Source: Candidatus Altimarinota bacterium (lineage in GTDB: Bacteria; Patescibacteriota; Gracilibacteria; BD1-5; UBA2023). Taken from it: 64,000 nt of DNA. The position numbers and the translations under genes were made by a program. The notes under the pieces are model-generated. The model ran no database searches. It was not told the DNA's origin and saw only the letters and a program-made list of their open reading frames with translations. Location of the stretch: positions 98,211 to 162,210 of the forward strand of contig JAQTWP010000003.1 of NCBI GenBank assembly GCA_028689205.1. Reading direction: 5' to 3'. Every line of letters starts with the position of its first letter. Within the stretch, counting starts at the first letter, position 1. This document shows positions 19,634 to 29,379 of this stretch, one piece after another.

Positions 19634-19906
19634 ATGCCAAATACTTCGTCAGCTAAGAAAGCTTTGAAACAAAGCCTTACAAACAAATCTAGAAATAAAC
19701 ATTTTTCAGCTCTTTACAAAGAATCAGTAAAAAATCTTGAAAAATCAGTTAAAGCTTGAGATAATACAGAATCACTTACTCTTTTAAGTAAAGTTTATTC
19801 TTCTATTGATAAATTAGTTAAAAAGAATATAATTCATTCCAATAACGGATCTAGAAGAAAATCTAAATTCGCTAGACTTGCAAAAACTTTAATGCTTAAA
19901 GCGTAA
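19634..19906 (+). CDS. rpsT: 30S ribosomal protein S20
   Basis: 90 residues, basic, with the expected helical S20 pattern: NTSSAKKALKQSLTNKSRNK at the start, a central KAGDNTESLTLLSKVYSSIDK and the typical IHSNNGSRRKSKFARL end. One TGA falls at the Gly of KAGD. Binds 16S rRNA early in 30S assembly. It is the first gene of a four-gene translation cluster; infC starts four bases after its stop. Confidence 0.93.
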
Positions 19907-19909
19907 TTA

Positions 19910-20422
19910 ATGGCGAAAGACAACAAAAGAATTAATAGAGAAATTAGAGCCTTTAGGGTAAAAGTTATAGGTCCTACTTCAGAACAACTTTGAGTTATTT
20001 CAATAGATAAAGCTATAGAGATTGCAGAAGAAGCATGAATGGATTTAGTTGAAATTTGAGAACAAGATTGAATAGTTTTATGTAAAATACTTGATTATGG
20101 AAAATTCTTATTCAAGCAACAAAAAAATGTTTCAAAATCAAAAGTAAATTCAAAAAAAACTGAATTAAAAACAATTAGACTTACTTATAGAATTGGAGAT
20201 CACGATTTGGAAATAAGAAGAAATCAAGCAATAAAATTCGCAAAAGATGCACATCCAATTAAAATAGAACTAAGATTAAAATGAAGAGAAAATCAATATG
20301 CAGTTCAAGCTCAAGAAAAAATAACATCATTTGTTAATTCTCTTGAAGAACTATATAAACTTGATTGAAAAATTACTAAGTCATGAAATACATTCTATGT
20401 ATTAATGCATCCAAAAAAATAA
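19910..20422 (+). CDS. infC: Translation initiation factor IF-3
   Basis: 170 residues. The N-domain begins NREIRAFRVKVIGP and includes the DYGKFLFKQQK linker region; the C-domain shows KTIRLTYRIGDHDLEIRRNQA and ends at TFYVLMHPKK. TGA codes Gly at several family-conserved sites (for example EQLGVIS). It binds the 30S subunit and checks start-codon pairing. Start is a plain ATG rather than the AUU used by Escherichia coli for autoregulation. Confidence 0.95.
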
Positions 20423-20445
20423 TTACTATTAATTAAAACCACATT

Positions 20446-20643
20446 ATGAAAGCAAAAACTCACTCTTGAGCTAAAAAAAGAGTAAAAATTACTGGTACAG
20501 GTAAATATATACTTGCAAAATCTTGTAAAAGACATTTACTTAGTGATAAATCAAAAAAAGCAAAAGGAAGAAACAAGTATTGAGTTGTAGCTAGTTCTGC
20601 AAATACTCGTTCACTTAGACAAAGTTTACCAAACTGATTATAA
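20446..20643 (+). CDS. rpmI: 50S ribosomal protein L35
   Basis: 65 residues, normal size. MKAKTHSGAKKRVKITGTGK is the textbook L35 start with the Gly of HSGA read from TGA; further TGAs at the Gly of KYGV and the penultimate Gly. One of the clearest proofs of UGA=Gly in the window. It lies between infC and rplT in the common order. Confidence 0.96.
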
Positions 20644-20699
20644 ACTTAGGTTGCCCCATTTAAGTTTAGATTGCTAATAAAATAATTAACCAAATAACT

Positions 20700-21044
20700 A
20701 TGACAAGAGTAACAAGAGGTCTAGGGACCAAAAAAAGACACAAAAACCTACTTGCAAGAGTAAAAGGTTTTAGAATGATGAATGGTAATGTTTTTTCTAG
20801 AGCAAAAAATGCACTAGCAAAAGCTTGAACTAATGCATTCATTGGTAGAAAACTTAAAAAAAGAGATTTTAGAAGTCTTTGGACTATAAGAATTAATATT
20901 GCAGCTAGACAACATGAATTATCTTATTCAAAATTCATTAATCTTCTTAATATTAAAAAAGTTAAGTTAGATAGAAAAGCTTTATCTAATATAGCTATTG
21001 CATATCCAGAAGTATTCAAAAATATTGTGGATTTCGTTAAATAA
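20700..21044 (+). CDS. rplT: 50S ribosomal protein L20
   Basis: 114 residues. TRVTRGLGTKKRHKNLLARVKGF and RKLKKRDFRSLWTIRINIAAR are diagnostic (shown in two pieces; both directly visible). One TGA supplies Gly in AKAGTNAF. L20 nucleates 50S assembly and in many bacteria represses its own operon by binding the infC-rpmI leader; I see no clear copy of that RNA structure in the 23 bp infC-rpmI gap. A terminator follows. Confidence 0.95.
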
Positions 21045-21062
21045 TTAAAAAATACATATTAT

Positions 21063-21097
21063 AAAAAAAATAGATTTAATTAAATCTATTTTTTTTA
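21063..21097 (+). terminator. Terminator after rplT
   Basis: AAATAGATTTAATTAAATCTATTT hairpin followed by eight T; the A-run on the other side makes it usable from both strands, also for the reverse gene ending at 21095. Confidence 0.85.
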
Positions 21098-21529
21098 TTT
21101 ATCTTTATTAAATAGAAGTCTTATAATTAAATATGAAAGAATCAATATTTGAGCAAAATTCTCTCAAACAATTATGAAAAAAAATCTATATGCTTCTCAT
21201 AAATTAAAAATTTTATTAATAACTCCAAAAATCAAAAATGCAACTAACAAAAATTGAAATAAAATTGTTCATGCAAGTGCAATGAAAACATATTTTTTTA
21301 AATTAAAAGCATATTTATTATCGTTTTTATTTTTTTTTATAAAATTATTTTCATCTGCTTTTAATAAAATCTCATCAATACAAGATTTTTCTCAATTATT
21401 ACAGCAATTAAATTGTTTGAATTTAATAATTTCATCAGATTCAGACAAATTTCTAATTGTTTCATTTAATATGTTTTTTGTTTCTATGAATTGTTCTTTT
21501 GATAAAACATAGCTTTGGTTTTTATTCAT
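21095..21529 (-). CDS. Two-helix membrane protein paired with a degenerate ImmA/IrrE-like protein (copy A)
   Basis: 144 residues: about 85 charged cytoplasmic-type residues, then two hydrophobic helices (core GTILFQFLLVAFLIFGV, and IIVGENFAQILILSYLIIRLL). The paralogue at 22089 shares GTILFQF and IVGENFAQI at the same places. It overlaps the end of the ImmA/IrrE-like gene at 21522, and the same overlap is present in the second pair, so the two proteins probably work together, perhaps as a membrane anchor or target of the peptidase-like partner. No family recognised. Confidence 0.65.
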
Positions 21530-22025
21530 ATTCTTGCTCTATTCGTTTTTGAATTAAAAGTGGAGTAACACCAAAAATCTTGGACAAATCATTAATATCT
21601 AATAAATCTCTGTAGGCGTCCAATATAAACTTAGGAACTAAAAGATTGCGTGCAAAACATATAGCTTGCCTTGCTATAAGGTCATCTCATTCAAGTGATC
21701 ACATTTTTTTCATTGCTATAGAATATTTTTCAGGAAATTTTTCCATAGATTCTTTATTTAATAAATAATTACCAAGAATATAGGAAATAACAAATATTTT
21801 ATTAGAATTATCATCTGATTTATTAAGATATATAATTCTTGATTTAAAATCAAAATATCAAGCTAATTCATCTATTGATAAAGGAAAATCAAATTCATTA
21901 ACATCTATTCATTCTCCTTTGCATATATTGACAACATTGATAGGTGGAAGAAAATAATTATAATCTCTTAACATGTCTAAAGCTGCAAATCTTATATGTT
22001 TAAGGTCTTCAGGTATTTTGTCCAT
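21522..22025 (-). CDS. ImmA/IrrE-like (M78) protein lacking the zinc motif (copy A)
   Basis: 167 residues. The overall layout is that of ImmA/IrrE metallopeptidases: an N-terminal PPINVVNICKGE region, a central helix where HExxH should be, and FARNLLVPKFILDAYRDLLD with a closing helix-turn-helix-like part (LSKIFGVTPLLIQKRI). The HExxH helix reads SYILGNYLLNK, so all zinc ligands are gone, and the third-ligand Glu is missing as well. A non-catalytic sensor or decoy is likely. The gene overlaps its membrane partner by eight bases. Family normally acts with a repressor in phage and toxin control. Confidence 0.65.
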
Positions 22026-22088
22026 AATTTTACTATATTTATACTAAAGACATTATACTATATAAGGAGATTTTAATCAAAAAATTTA

Positions 22089-22499
22089 CTATTTTTCGGG
22101 TGAAAATAAAAATCTTACTATAACGTAAGATAATCAAATTATTTGTGCAAAGTTTTCTCAAACTATAAGGAAAAATAAATTATATACATCACTGAATGGA
22201 AAAATCGAATGTGTAACTCAGTAAATCAGGAATCATGTTAGGAAAAATTGAAAAAGAATTGTTCAGGCTAGACTTGCAAATATGTAGTATGACCACTTTT
22301 TTCTAAGTAAATAATATTCTTCCTTTCATTTTAGATCAACTTTTTTGAGAACTTTGTCTGCGTTAACTTTATTTTTAATTTCGAATCTTGTACTGCTTAT
22401 TAATGTTTCTTTTTCTTTGAGTTTTTCATCTAAAAGATTCTTCAGTGTATCTTGAAGATTTTTTCTTATTTTCATGTAATCTACGTTTTCTCTTCGCAT
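22089..22499 (-). CDS. Two-helix membrane protein paired with a degenerate ImmA/IrrE-like protein (copy B)
   Basis: 136 residues, paralogue of the protein at 21095: Lys/Glu-rich first half, then GTILFQFFLTGFLIYGV and LIVGENFAQIIGLSYVIVRFLF helices. Start ATG lies 16 bases inside the end of the upstream ImmA/IrrE-like gene. The conserved IVGENFAQI helix, kept while the soluble half has diverged, suggests a functional membrane contact. Confidence 0.65.
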
Positions 22500-23014
22500 A
22501 ATACATATTGATTAAAATATTCTCAAGTCAACCTCTCTTCAATAATTCTTTGTGAAGTTCAAAAAATTTTAGAAAGTTCTACAATAGAAAAATTATCTTT
22601 ATATCTATCAAGAATAAAGCGTGGAACAAGGAGATTAAGGGCAAAATCATCTGCTTCTTTTTTCAAAAAATCTTTATCCTTAATATCAAAATCCTTCTTA
22701 AATACGAACAAATATTTTTCAGGACATTCATTTATGAATTTTTTATGTAAAATCCAATGTCCTAACTCACGAGCAGCTATAAAAGATTTGTCATAATCGT
22801 CATTATTCTCATTTATAAGAATTGTTTTCTGTTCTAGATCAAGCATTCAAGCTATATTATCAAATTCATCTGGAAAATGAAATTCATAGATATTCAATCA
22901 TTCTCACTTCAGAATTTTGGAAATATTAATTGGTGCTTCAGTAATATTGTAAATTTGCAGTAAATTAAGTGCTGTTATTTTTGCAATTTTCAATGATTCT
23001 GGCATTTTTGTCAT
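22481..23014 (-). CDS. ImmA/IrrE-like (M78) protein with altered zinc motif (copy B)
   Basis: 177 residues. Residues near 95-110 read AARELGHWILHKKF where the family has HELGH; the first His is Arg, while the Glu, last His and the downstream EADDFALNLLVP Glu are kept. Thus partly degenerate, unlike copy A which has lost all ligands. C-terminal helix-turn-helix-like segment LSKIFGTSQRIIEER. Overlaps the membrane partner gene by 19 bases. Could be a zinc-weak peptidase or a binding-only protein. The start at 23014 is a good ATG before the conserved N-terminus. Confidence 0.7.
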
Positions 23015-23200
23015 AGATAAGAAATCAAAATATAAAATCTAAATTATGATAGCAATATTTTATGATAATAAATAAACTATGTCAATCAAAAAAAAACTGA
23101 TAATTAAATAAATAAAACTTTTCAAAAAAAAAAAAAACAGATACAATATGAAAGTAAAACTTATTGTTGCTATTTTTAGTTTATTTTTAACTTCATACTT

Positions 23201-24967
23201 ATGAAAACCAAAAACTCCAAACTATTTGTCATTTCGATTCCGTCTTCGGGAGAGAATCTATTCACAAAAAAAACTCCTTCTCCTCTAAAAACCAAAAATC
23301 AACAACAAACCCCATTCTCAGCCTTCACCCTCGTAGAACTAATAGTAGTAATAGTAATTCTAGCTATATTATCTACTATAGCTTTTCTATCATTCAATTC
23401 ATATAGTTCTTCTTCTAGAGATACAGTAAGAGTAACTGATATTAATTCTCTTAAAAAGAGTATGGAATTATTCTCAATTAAAGCATGAACTTATCCAACT
23501 CCTGATGATTGAAAAGATATAACTTATTCCTGAGGAACTATATGGACTCAATGAACACTATGAGATAAAGCTACTAAACTAATATCAACAATATCAAAGA
23601 AACCAACTGATCCATTAACATCAAAAGAATATACATATTCTCTTCTATCAAACAAAAGAGAATTCCAAATAGCTGCAGACTTCGAGAATCCTGTTTCATA
23701 TAGAGATAATAATACAAACAATAATAGTAATTCTAAATATCTATCTGTCATTCCAGAAATTTCGAAGAAATTATCTGGAATCCAGGAAGTTGAGTGACTT
23801 AATATTCTGGATTCCCGTTTTCACGGGAATGACAATGGCTTTCTTGATTCTTTCCTTTCTCAATTATCTAATCCATATATACAACAAGTAAGAGCTTCTT
23901 CTACTTGAACAGTATGTTACATCAATGGTAACTTCAACTGACTAGTAGCTAAAGCTTCTACATGAGTTATTAATGTAATTCTAGCAGTACCTTCTCTAAT
24001 AGTAGTAAATACAACTAACTCTGGTAATCTAGTATATGATGATACATTCTGAAATGGTAAACTTCAATGTAATTGAGCTAACTCTCCATGTAATATTAAC
24101 TTTAATTCTAATATAGTATTCAGTTGATCTCCATCTACTCCTGCGGATATAACTACTATGATGACTAATCTTCAAGGAGCATACACTTGAAGTAATATCA
24201 AAACCATTTCAGCTATAAAGAATCTACTAGAAGCTAGTTGAACAACTCTAGATAATTTAGGTATTTGATTAGTTAAAAATAGTATTTGATGAAGTGTTAT
24301 AAAAGAAGAAATTCAAATAATAAAAATTTGAACTGAATTAAACCCTTGAGTAACATGTCTTGATATTCTTAATAAATGATGAAGTACTTGAAGTTGAATA
24401 TATTGGATAGACACAGACTGAACATGAATATGAAACCCTTCTTTTCAAGTATATTGTGATATGACAACTGATTGAGGAGGATGGACATTAGTTATGAGAG
24501 CAAAATGAGCTGATTGAGTAGATTATATATCTACATGGAATACTTCAAATGATGTTAATCTTCAATATTCTACCTGAGTAACTAATTTATTTAAATTTTC
24601 TGATTCAAAAATTAATTCAATAAGAAATTGATGAGTATATAAACTCAATTGAGAATGATGATTCAATACGATAAGATTTGTAAAATCAGGCTGTATTTAT
24701 AATTCAAATATAACACCCTCATCATCATGAGATTGTTCAAAAACTTATAGTGACTTGTTATGGAATTGAATACAAGCATGAGACACTCAAGCTAATTGAT
24801 GATGTACTCATCACCATTGAATATCAGATGCTATATGCTGAAGTTATAATTATTATTTTGTTACAAATCATACAATAGTATGAATAGCTTGGTGAGTACT
24901 AAATTGAACATGATTATCAATATATAGTAATCAGAATTGATGAGACTTTACAATGTGGGTTAGATAA
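23201..24967 (+). CDS. Type IV pilin-like protein with C-terminal fibrinogen-like domain
   Basis: 588 residues with about sixty TGA glycines. A long leader ends SAFTLVELIVVIVILAILST, the prepilin peptidase site and pilin helix. The pilin head runs to about residue 180, a variable Ser/Asn/Gly-rich region follows, and from about 386 the protein has TCLDIL, GIYWIDTDGTGIG, FQVYCDMTTDGGGWTLV and a Cys/Trp-rich end: the fibrinogen-like YCDxxxxGGGW domain. A surface adhesin on a pilus is the natural reading, fitting an epibiotic lifestyle. Two palindromic repeats are translated in frame, in the leader (23227-23263) and at residues ~183-211. A start at 23148 in another frame is a short dead-end ORF. 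Confidence 0.87.
23227..23263. repeat. Repeat unit in the pilin leader
   Basis: GTCATTTCGATTCCGTCTTC followed by GGGAGAGAATC; begins like the other GTCATT units and is read in frame within the pilin pre-sequence. Confidence 0.5.
23746..23834. repeat. Double palindromic repeat in the pilin coding frame
   Basis: Starts GTCATTCCAGAAATTTCG, pairs with CTGGAATCCAGG, and ends GGATTCCCGTTTTCACGGGAATGAC, itself a hairpin. All in frame: peptide includes LDSRFHGNDNG. Inserted at a loop-like, low-complexity Asn/Ser part of the pilin head. Confidence 0.8.
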
Positions 24968-24973
24968 ATTTTT

Positions 24974-26041
24974 TTAATCTTTTCTAGAATAATCACCTAC
25001 TTCTCTACCCTCTCTAGTAGCTAATTGACCGCAAGCTGCATCAATATCATCTCACATTGTATGGCGAATAGTTGAGGGAATTCACACGTCAAAAAGTATA
25101 TTCTGGAATTCTTTAATTCTGCTTTTTGATGTAGACTTCATTTCTGAATCGCTATCCCCTTCTCATTCATTGTATGGTATAAAATTCACATGTGCAAGTT
25201 TTCATCTAAGTAATCATGCCAAATCTTTTGCATTTTCTAGAGAATCATTAACTCAAGCTATCATTATATATTCATAAAAAACTTTTTTATTGGTTTTTGC
25301 TACGTATTCGTCCAAAGTTGACATAAGCATAGTTAGAGGATACGTAATATTACATGGCATAATTGATTTTCTTAATTCATCTGTTGCAGCATGTAGACTT
25401 ATTGCAAGTGAAGTTTGTGGGAAATCGTCTCAGAACTTTTTGATTCAAGGAACTATTCAACAAGTTGATATAGTGACTCTTCTATTAGAAAAATCTAACT
25501 TATTCTGACTGCAAACAATTTCTATTGATTTTTTTACATTTTCATAATTAAGAAATGGTTCTCACATTCACATATATACAATATTTCTAAGATTTTTTCA
25601 TTCCTGATAAAGCATTTTAGATGCAAAAAGAATTTGTTCTACTATTTCATAGAATTCTAGATTACGTGTAAAACCTAATTTACCTGTTGCACAAAAAGTA
25701 CATCACATAGGACAACCAACTTGACTAGATACACACAGAGTATTCCTTCAAGAAAGATGTCTCATTATAACAGCTTCAAGGAATTTACCATCTGTAGTTT
25801 CAAAAAGCAACTTAGTAGTTTGTCAATCATCTGATGTAATATTTGTTTTAAGTTTCAGACAAGAATAGAAAAAATTATTATTCAATATTGTTTTAGAAAC
25901 TTTAGAAATTGTTGTAATTTCATCGTATTTCTTGATATAATTCTTATAGATTGCATTTTCTATTTGAGCATATCTGAAAGGTTTTTCTCAATTTTCTAGA
26001 AGAATCCTTTTTAGATTCTCTTCATCGTGGATTGAATACAT
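24974..26041 (-). CDS. rlmN: 23S rRNA/tRNA adenine-C2 methyltransferase RlmN
   Basis: 355 residues. Radical SAM cluster motif [16 protein letters not shown] is intact, with [28 protein letters not shown] and [15 protein letters not shown] following, and the C-terminal Cys in DIDAACGQL that forms the methyl-Cys intermediate. It methylates A2503 of 23S rRNA and A37 of some tRNAs. About a dozen TGA glycines. Reads toward, and ends close to, the pilin gene. Confidence 0.95.
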
Positions 26042-26202
26042 TTTTTATAAAAAATTATTAAGTCAAAAGAATATATATTTTTTTATAATAATAGCAACAA
26101 AATATATATGAAAACTGCACATAAAAATCACTAAATACACACTATTTCTTCACCCAGAGCTATTGTATATATGAATAAAATATGTAATATAGCTTAGCCA
26201 AA

Positions 26203-26232
26203 GAAACCCTATTTAAAATTAAATAGGGTTTT
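26203..26232. terminator. Hairpin terminator-like element
   Basis: AAACCCTATTT-AAAATT-AAATAGGGTTTT stem-loop in the 261 bp gap between rlmN and the next gene; followed at 26249-26275 by a plausible promoter (TTGACT, TATAAC). Confidence 0.6.
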
Positions 26233-26302
26233 ACCTTTTTATTTGTCCTTGACTTTTACGAAAAAACATTATAACTAACAAAGTTATATTCATAAAAAAA
26301 AT

Positions 26303-27502
26303 ATGGGAGAGGTATTATCACAGTGAAAATCATCAGATATAAATGTTTCTGTAATTGGAGCTACAAAAACCGCAAAAGAACTTATATCAAAAATAAAAAT
26401 ATTATTAAGTGATGAAAAATTAGAGTTTGACCCTTTTATTTCAAGTATGCTTGATTGATATATAAATAAAGTATTCATAAGATCATACATACTCGATAGC
26501 ATATGTAAACCAAGTAATGCGACACAAGAAACAATAAAAAAATGGAAAGAAAAAATTGCTCTTGTAATATATAATCCAATTTCTACACTTTTTTATGGAA
26601 ATGAAACATATGTAAGAGCGACAGAATTATGAAGTCTTCAGGAATTACAATTAAAATCAAAAACATGACTTTTAAATAATGAACTATACGAATGACAAAA
26701 TCTTGCTTCAAAAATAGATATAATGTCTAGGTTAGAAAAATGAATAATTGAAGATATTGTAGATACTCCATTATCAATGAAAAGTTGAGAAAAATTCAGG
26801 TGGTATGCTAGAAAAAAATCATTAAGAATGAATAATTGATCTAACGAAGATTTTGCAATTAAAATTTGAATTAATATATGAGAAACCGAAGGTTGAAATT
26901 CAATTGAAAATTGAACAAAAAAACCTCTTTCATATTTTGATTTTTATAAAGCTGTTGAAATGATAGAAAAAAGCTTGGAATCATTATTCAAATCTAATCC
27001 TCAAGTTCATGAAGAGTTAAAAATCTGAATAAAAAAAGATATAAATAAATTAAAAATGCTTTCTCAAATTGGGGATGAAGTAGTAGACTTTTGACCTCTG
27101 CCATTATATTTCCATTATAAACAGGAAACTTTTCTTAATAATATGTTCCTAAAAATATCATGATATGATAAAAAAACTTCAATGGAAATGTTAATGGATC
27201 CTAATGATCCAACCAATATATGAAGCAGATTATGAGATTCATTGTTTTGAACAGAAATACATGGCAATATAAGGACAACTTGAGGCTGCTGAACAGTGAA
27301 CTTAACAAGGAAAAATCAAGATAATGTCGAATTAATACTTAATGCAACTAATTTATCTGATAAATGAGAGCAGCTTTGGATATGAATAATTAATTCACCG
27401 ATATATCCTATTTTTACAAATGATGAAATACTAGAAGACATGGAAAATATTACAGATAATAACGATATGGTATTTGGTTCTAATAATTTTTTAGATATGT
27501 AA
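26303..27502 (+). CDS. Hypothetical protein, 399 residues
   Basis: Soluble protein, about 33 TGA glycines, no signal peptide or membrane helix. Mixed alpha/beta; helical first half with many Lys/Glu, then a short Gly-rich region with two Cys in GGCG followed by beta-type residues near 325-345, and an acidic C-terminus. No motif that I recognise. Own promoter-like sequence upstream and a terminator directly after, so probably monocistronic. Origin appears native by code usage. Confidence 0.7.
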
Positions 27503-27503
27503 C

Positions 27504-27538
27504 AAAAAAGAAAGAATTAAGTTAATTCTTTCTTTTTG
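27504..27538 (+). terminator. Terminator after the 399-residue gene
   Basis: AAAAAGAAAGAATTAA-G-TTAATTCTTTCTTTTT, long AT-rich stem with a T-run. Confidence 0.85.
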
Positions 27539-27592
27539 TTAGGAAAATTTGGTTTATATATAAAACTGTCTTTTATAATTAAACCTATTTCT

Positions 27593-29254
27593 TTATTTAT
27601 TCTTAGCAAATAAATAAAGAATTTGAGTTATTTGTCAGCGATTAAAAGTATTATTTGGATCGAATTTTCTTGTCTTAGATGAAGCTGTAAATACAGATGA
27701 AAATGTTTCTACATAAGGAGAATACCAGTCAGTTATCTTTATATCATCAAATCAAGTTTTTCAAGTATTTTTGATGAATTTTCAAGAAGCTTTAATTAGA
27801 ATAGTAACGAACTCTGCTCTAGAAATACTATCATTAGGTCTGAATACTTTATTCCTTGATATCAATCATAAGTCCAAAGCCTTTTGTAGGTATGGTACTA
27901 TGAAGTCGTTTTTTGGGATATCACTGAATGGAAGTAATTTGGATGAATCTAGTTTTAGATTATATAATTTGAAGATAAATATTAATGCCTCCTTACGTGA
28001 CAATTGATTATTTGGACGAAATGTCTTATCTTCATATCAAGAAGTGATTTTATTTTCATATAAGTATTTTGTAGAACTATAAAGATTAGATTCTTTTGGT
28101 ATGTCACCAAAAATCTGATCTTTACCCATTACCTTAGTTTTACTTGTATTGTCTGGAGTTACAACTGGAATAATTGGAATTTGTTCTGTTTTTATAATAT
28201 CTTGAGTTTTAGAGACATCTGGAGTTACAACTGGAATTATTGGAGTTTGTTCTAATCATATAGAATCAGTCTCTTCTTTTGGAATATTATCACTTATTGA
28301 AGCTGTTAATTCTCTATTAGTTTCAGTAACTGGTGTGCTATCTGTAATTATATTATTTTCTTCTTGAGCTTTTACAGTATCCACAGCTGGTGCAGAGTTA
28401 AGTGAAGGATTAATATTAATGTTATCCTTTATAAAATCCATAGGATTAATTGTATATGCTATTGCATTTTCTTTTCATAATCAAGCATTAACTGCTCAGA
28501 AGAAATCAAGATTAACATCTGTGGCATCTTTGAAAGTATATGGCCAATAAGGATGAAATGAAGCGATTTTTCTATCAATTTGAAAATGCAAGTGAGGAGT
28601 TGTAGTAATTCAAGTAATTCAAACTTTACCAAGTACATCTCATTTTGAGATTTTGGATCATTGTTCTACGAAAATATCATTAAGATGTTCATATCATGAA
28701 TATACAGTTTCAATTCAATTTATAGTTTTTACATTATCATGTCTAATTACCACATATTTACCATCTCAGGTTTCTGTATTTTTTACTTTGATAACTACTC
28801 AATTCGCAATGGATAAAACCGGAGTTCCAATCGGAGCTCTAATATCAACTCACGGATGACTTCATGCATATTCATCATAATCAAGCTTATAATTGCCCAT
28901 ATAAACAACTGGATAAGTATATCTTGCAAGAAGTGAATCCTTATTCAATCAACTACTATCAGCAAGAATTGAAGTATCATATTTTGGTATTTCTATAAAT
29001 TCATCAATACCAAAATTATCACTATCAAAATTCATTGATTTATTTGTATTTTTTGATTTTAACCAATTAGGAACATATGAAATAGGATATACAGTACCAT
29101 TGAACTCATCTGAAGCAATATTCGAATATTCTAGAACAGAAGATTTTAGATATTTCACTCAAAATACTGATATTAAAAGAAATAAAAAAAGTATTAAATT
29201 AAAACTTAATAGCTTTAATAATATATCTTTTCTTCTTGTAATTATAGTGTCCAT
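27593..29254 (-). CDS. M23 peptidase with S-layer homology domains
   Basis: 553 residues. An N-terminal membrane helix (residues 10-28) anchors it. The M23 (LytM) domain spans about 120-250: GSHPGVDIRAPIGTPV gives the first His/Asp ligands and TPHLHFQID the HxH motif. A Pro/Thr/Ile repeat linker with a duplicated PVVTPD segment (about 300-360) leads to two or three SLH-type modules (ITSGYEDKTFRPNNQLSRKE, SGLISRNKVFRPNDSISRAE). It should cleave or bind peptidoglycan peptides while attached to the envelope. All family zinc ligands appear present. Confidence 0.88.
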
Positions 29255-29334
29255 ATATTTATATATTTGTTTGTACTAGATTTAGGATAACACATAATTA
29301 AGTTTAATGCAAAAAACTGTCGGTTAATTATATA

Positions 29335-29366
29335 TAAAAAATCCGAACTAGTTAGCTCGGATTTTT
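29335..29366. terminator. Terminator for the surface protein gene
   Basis: AAAAATCCGA-ACTAGTTAGC-TCGGATTTTT stem-loop just past the stop of the reverse gene at 29380. Confidence 0.85.
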
Positions 29367-29379
29367 AAGATTTAATTAA

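Noticed and set aside
23148..23290. A short frame starting before the pilin gene
   Set aside because: It ends after about 45 codons, overlaps the pilin in another frame and has no recognisable feature beyond a hydrophobic start.
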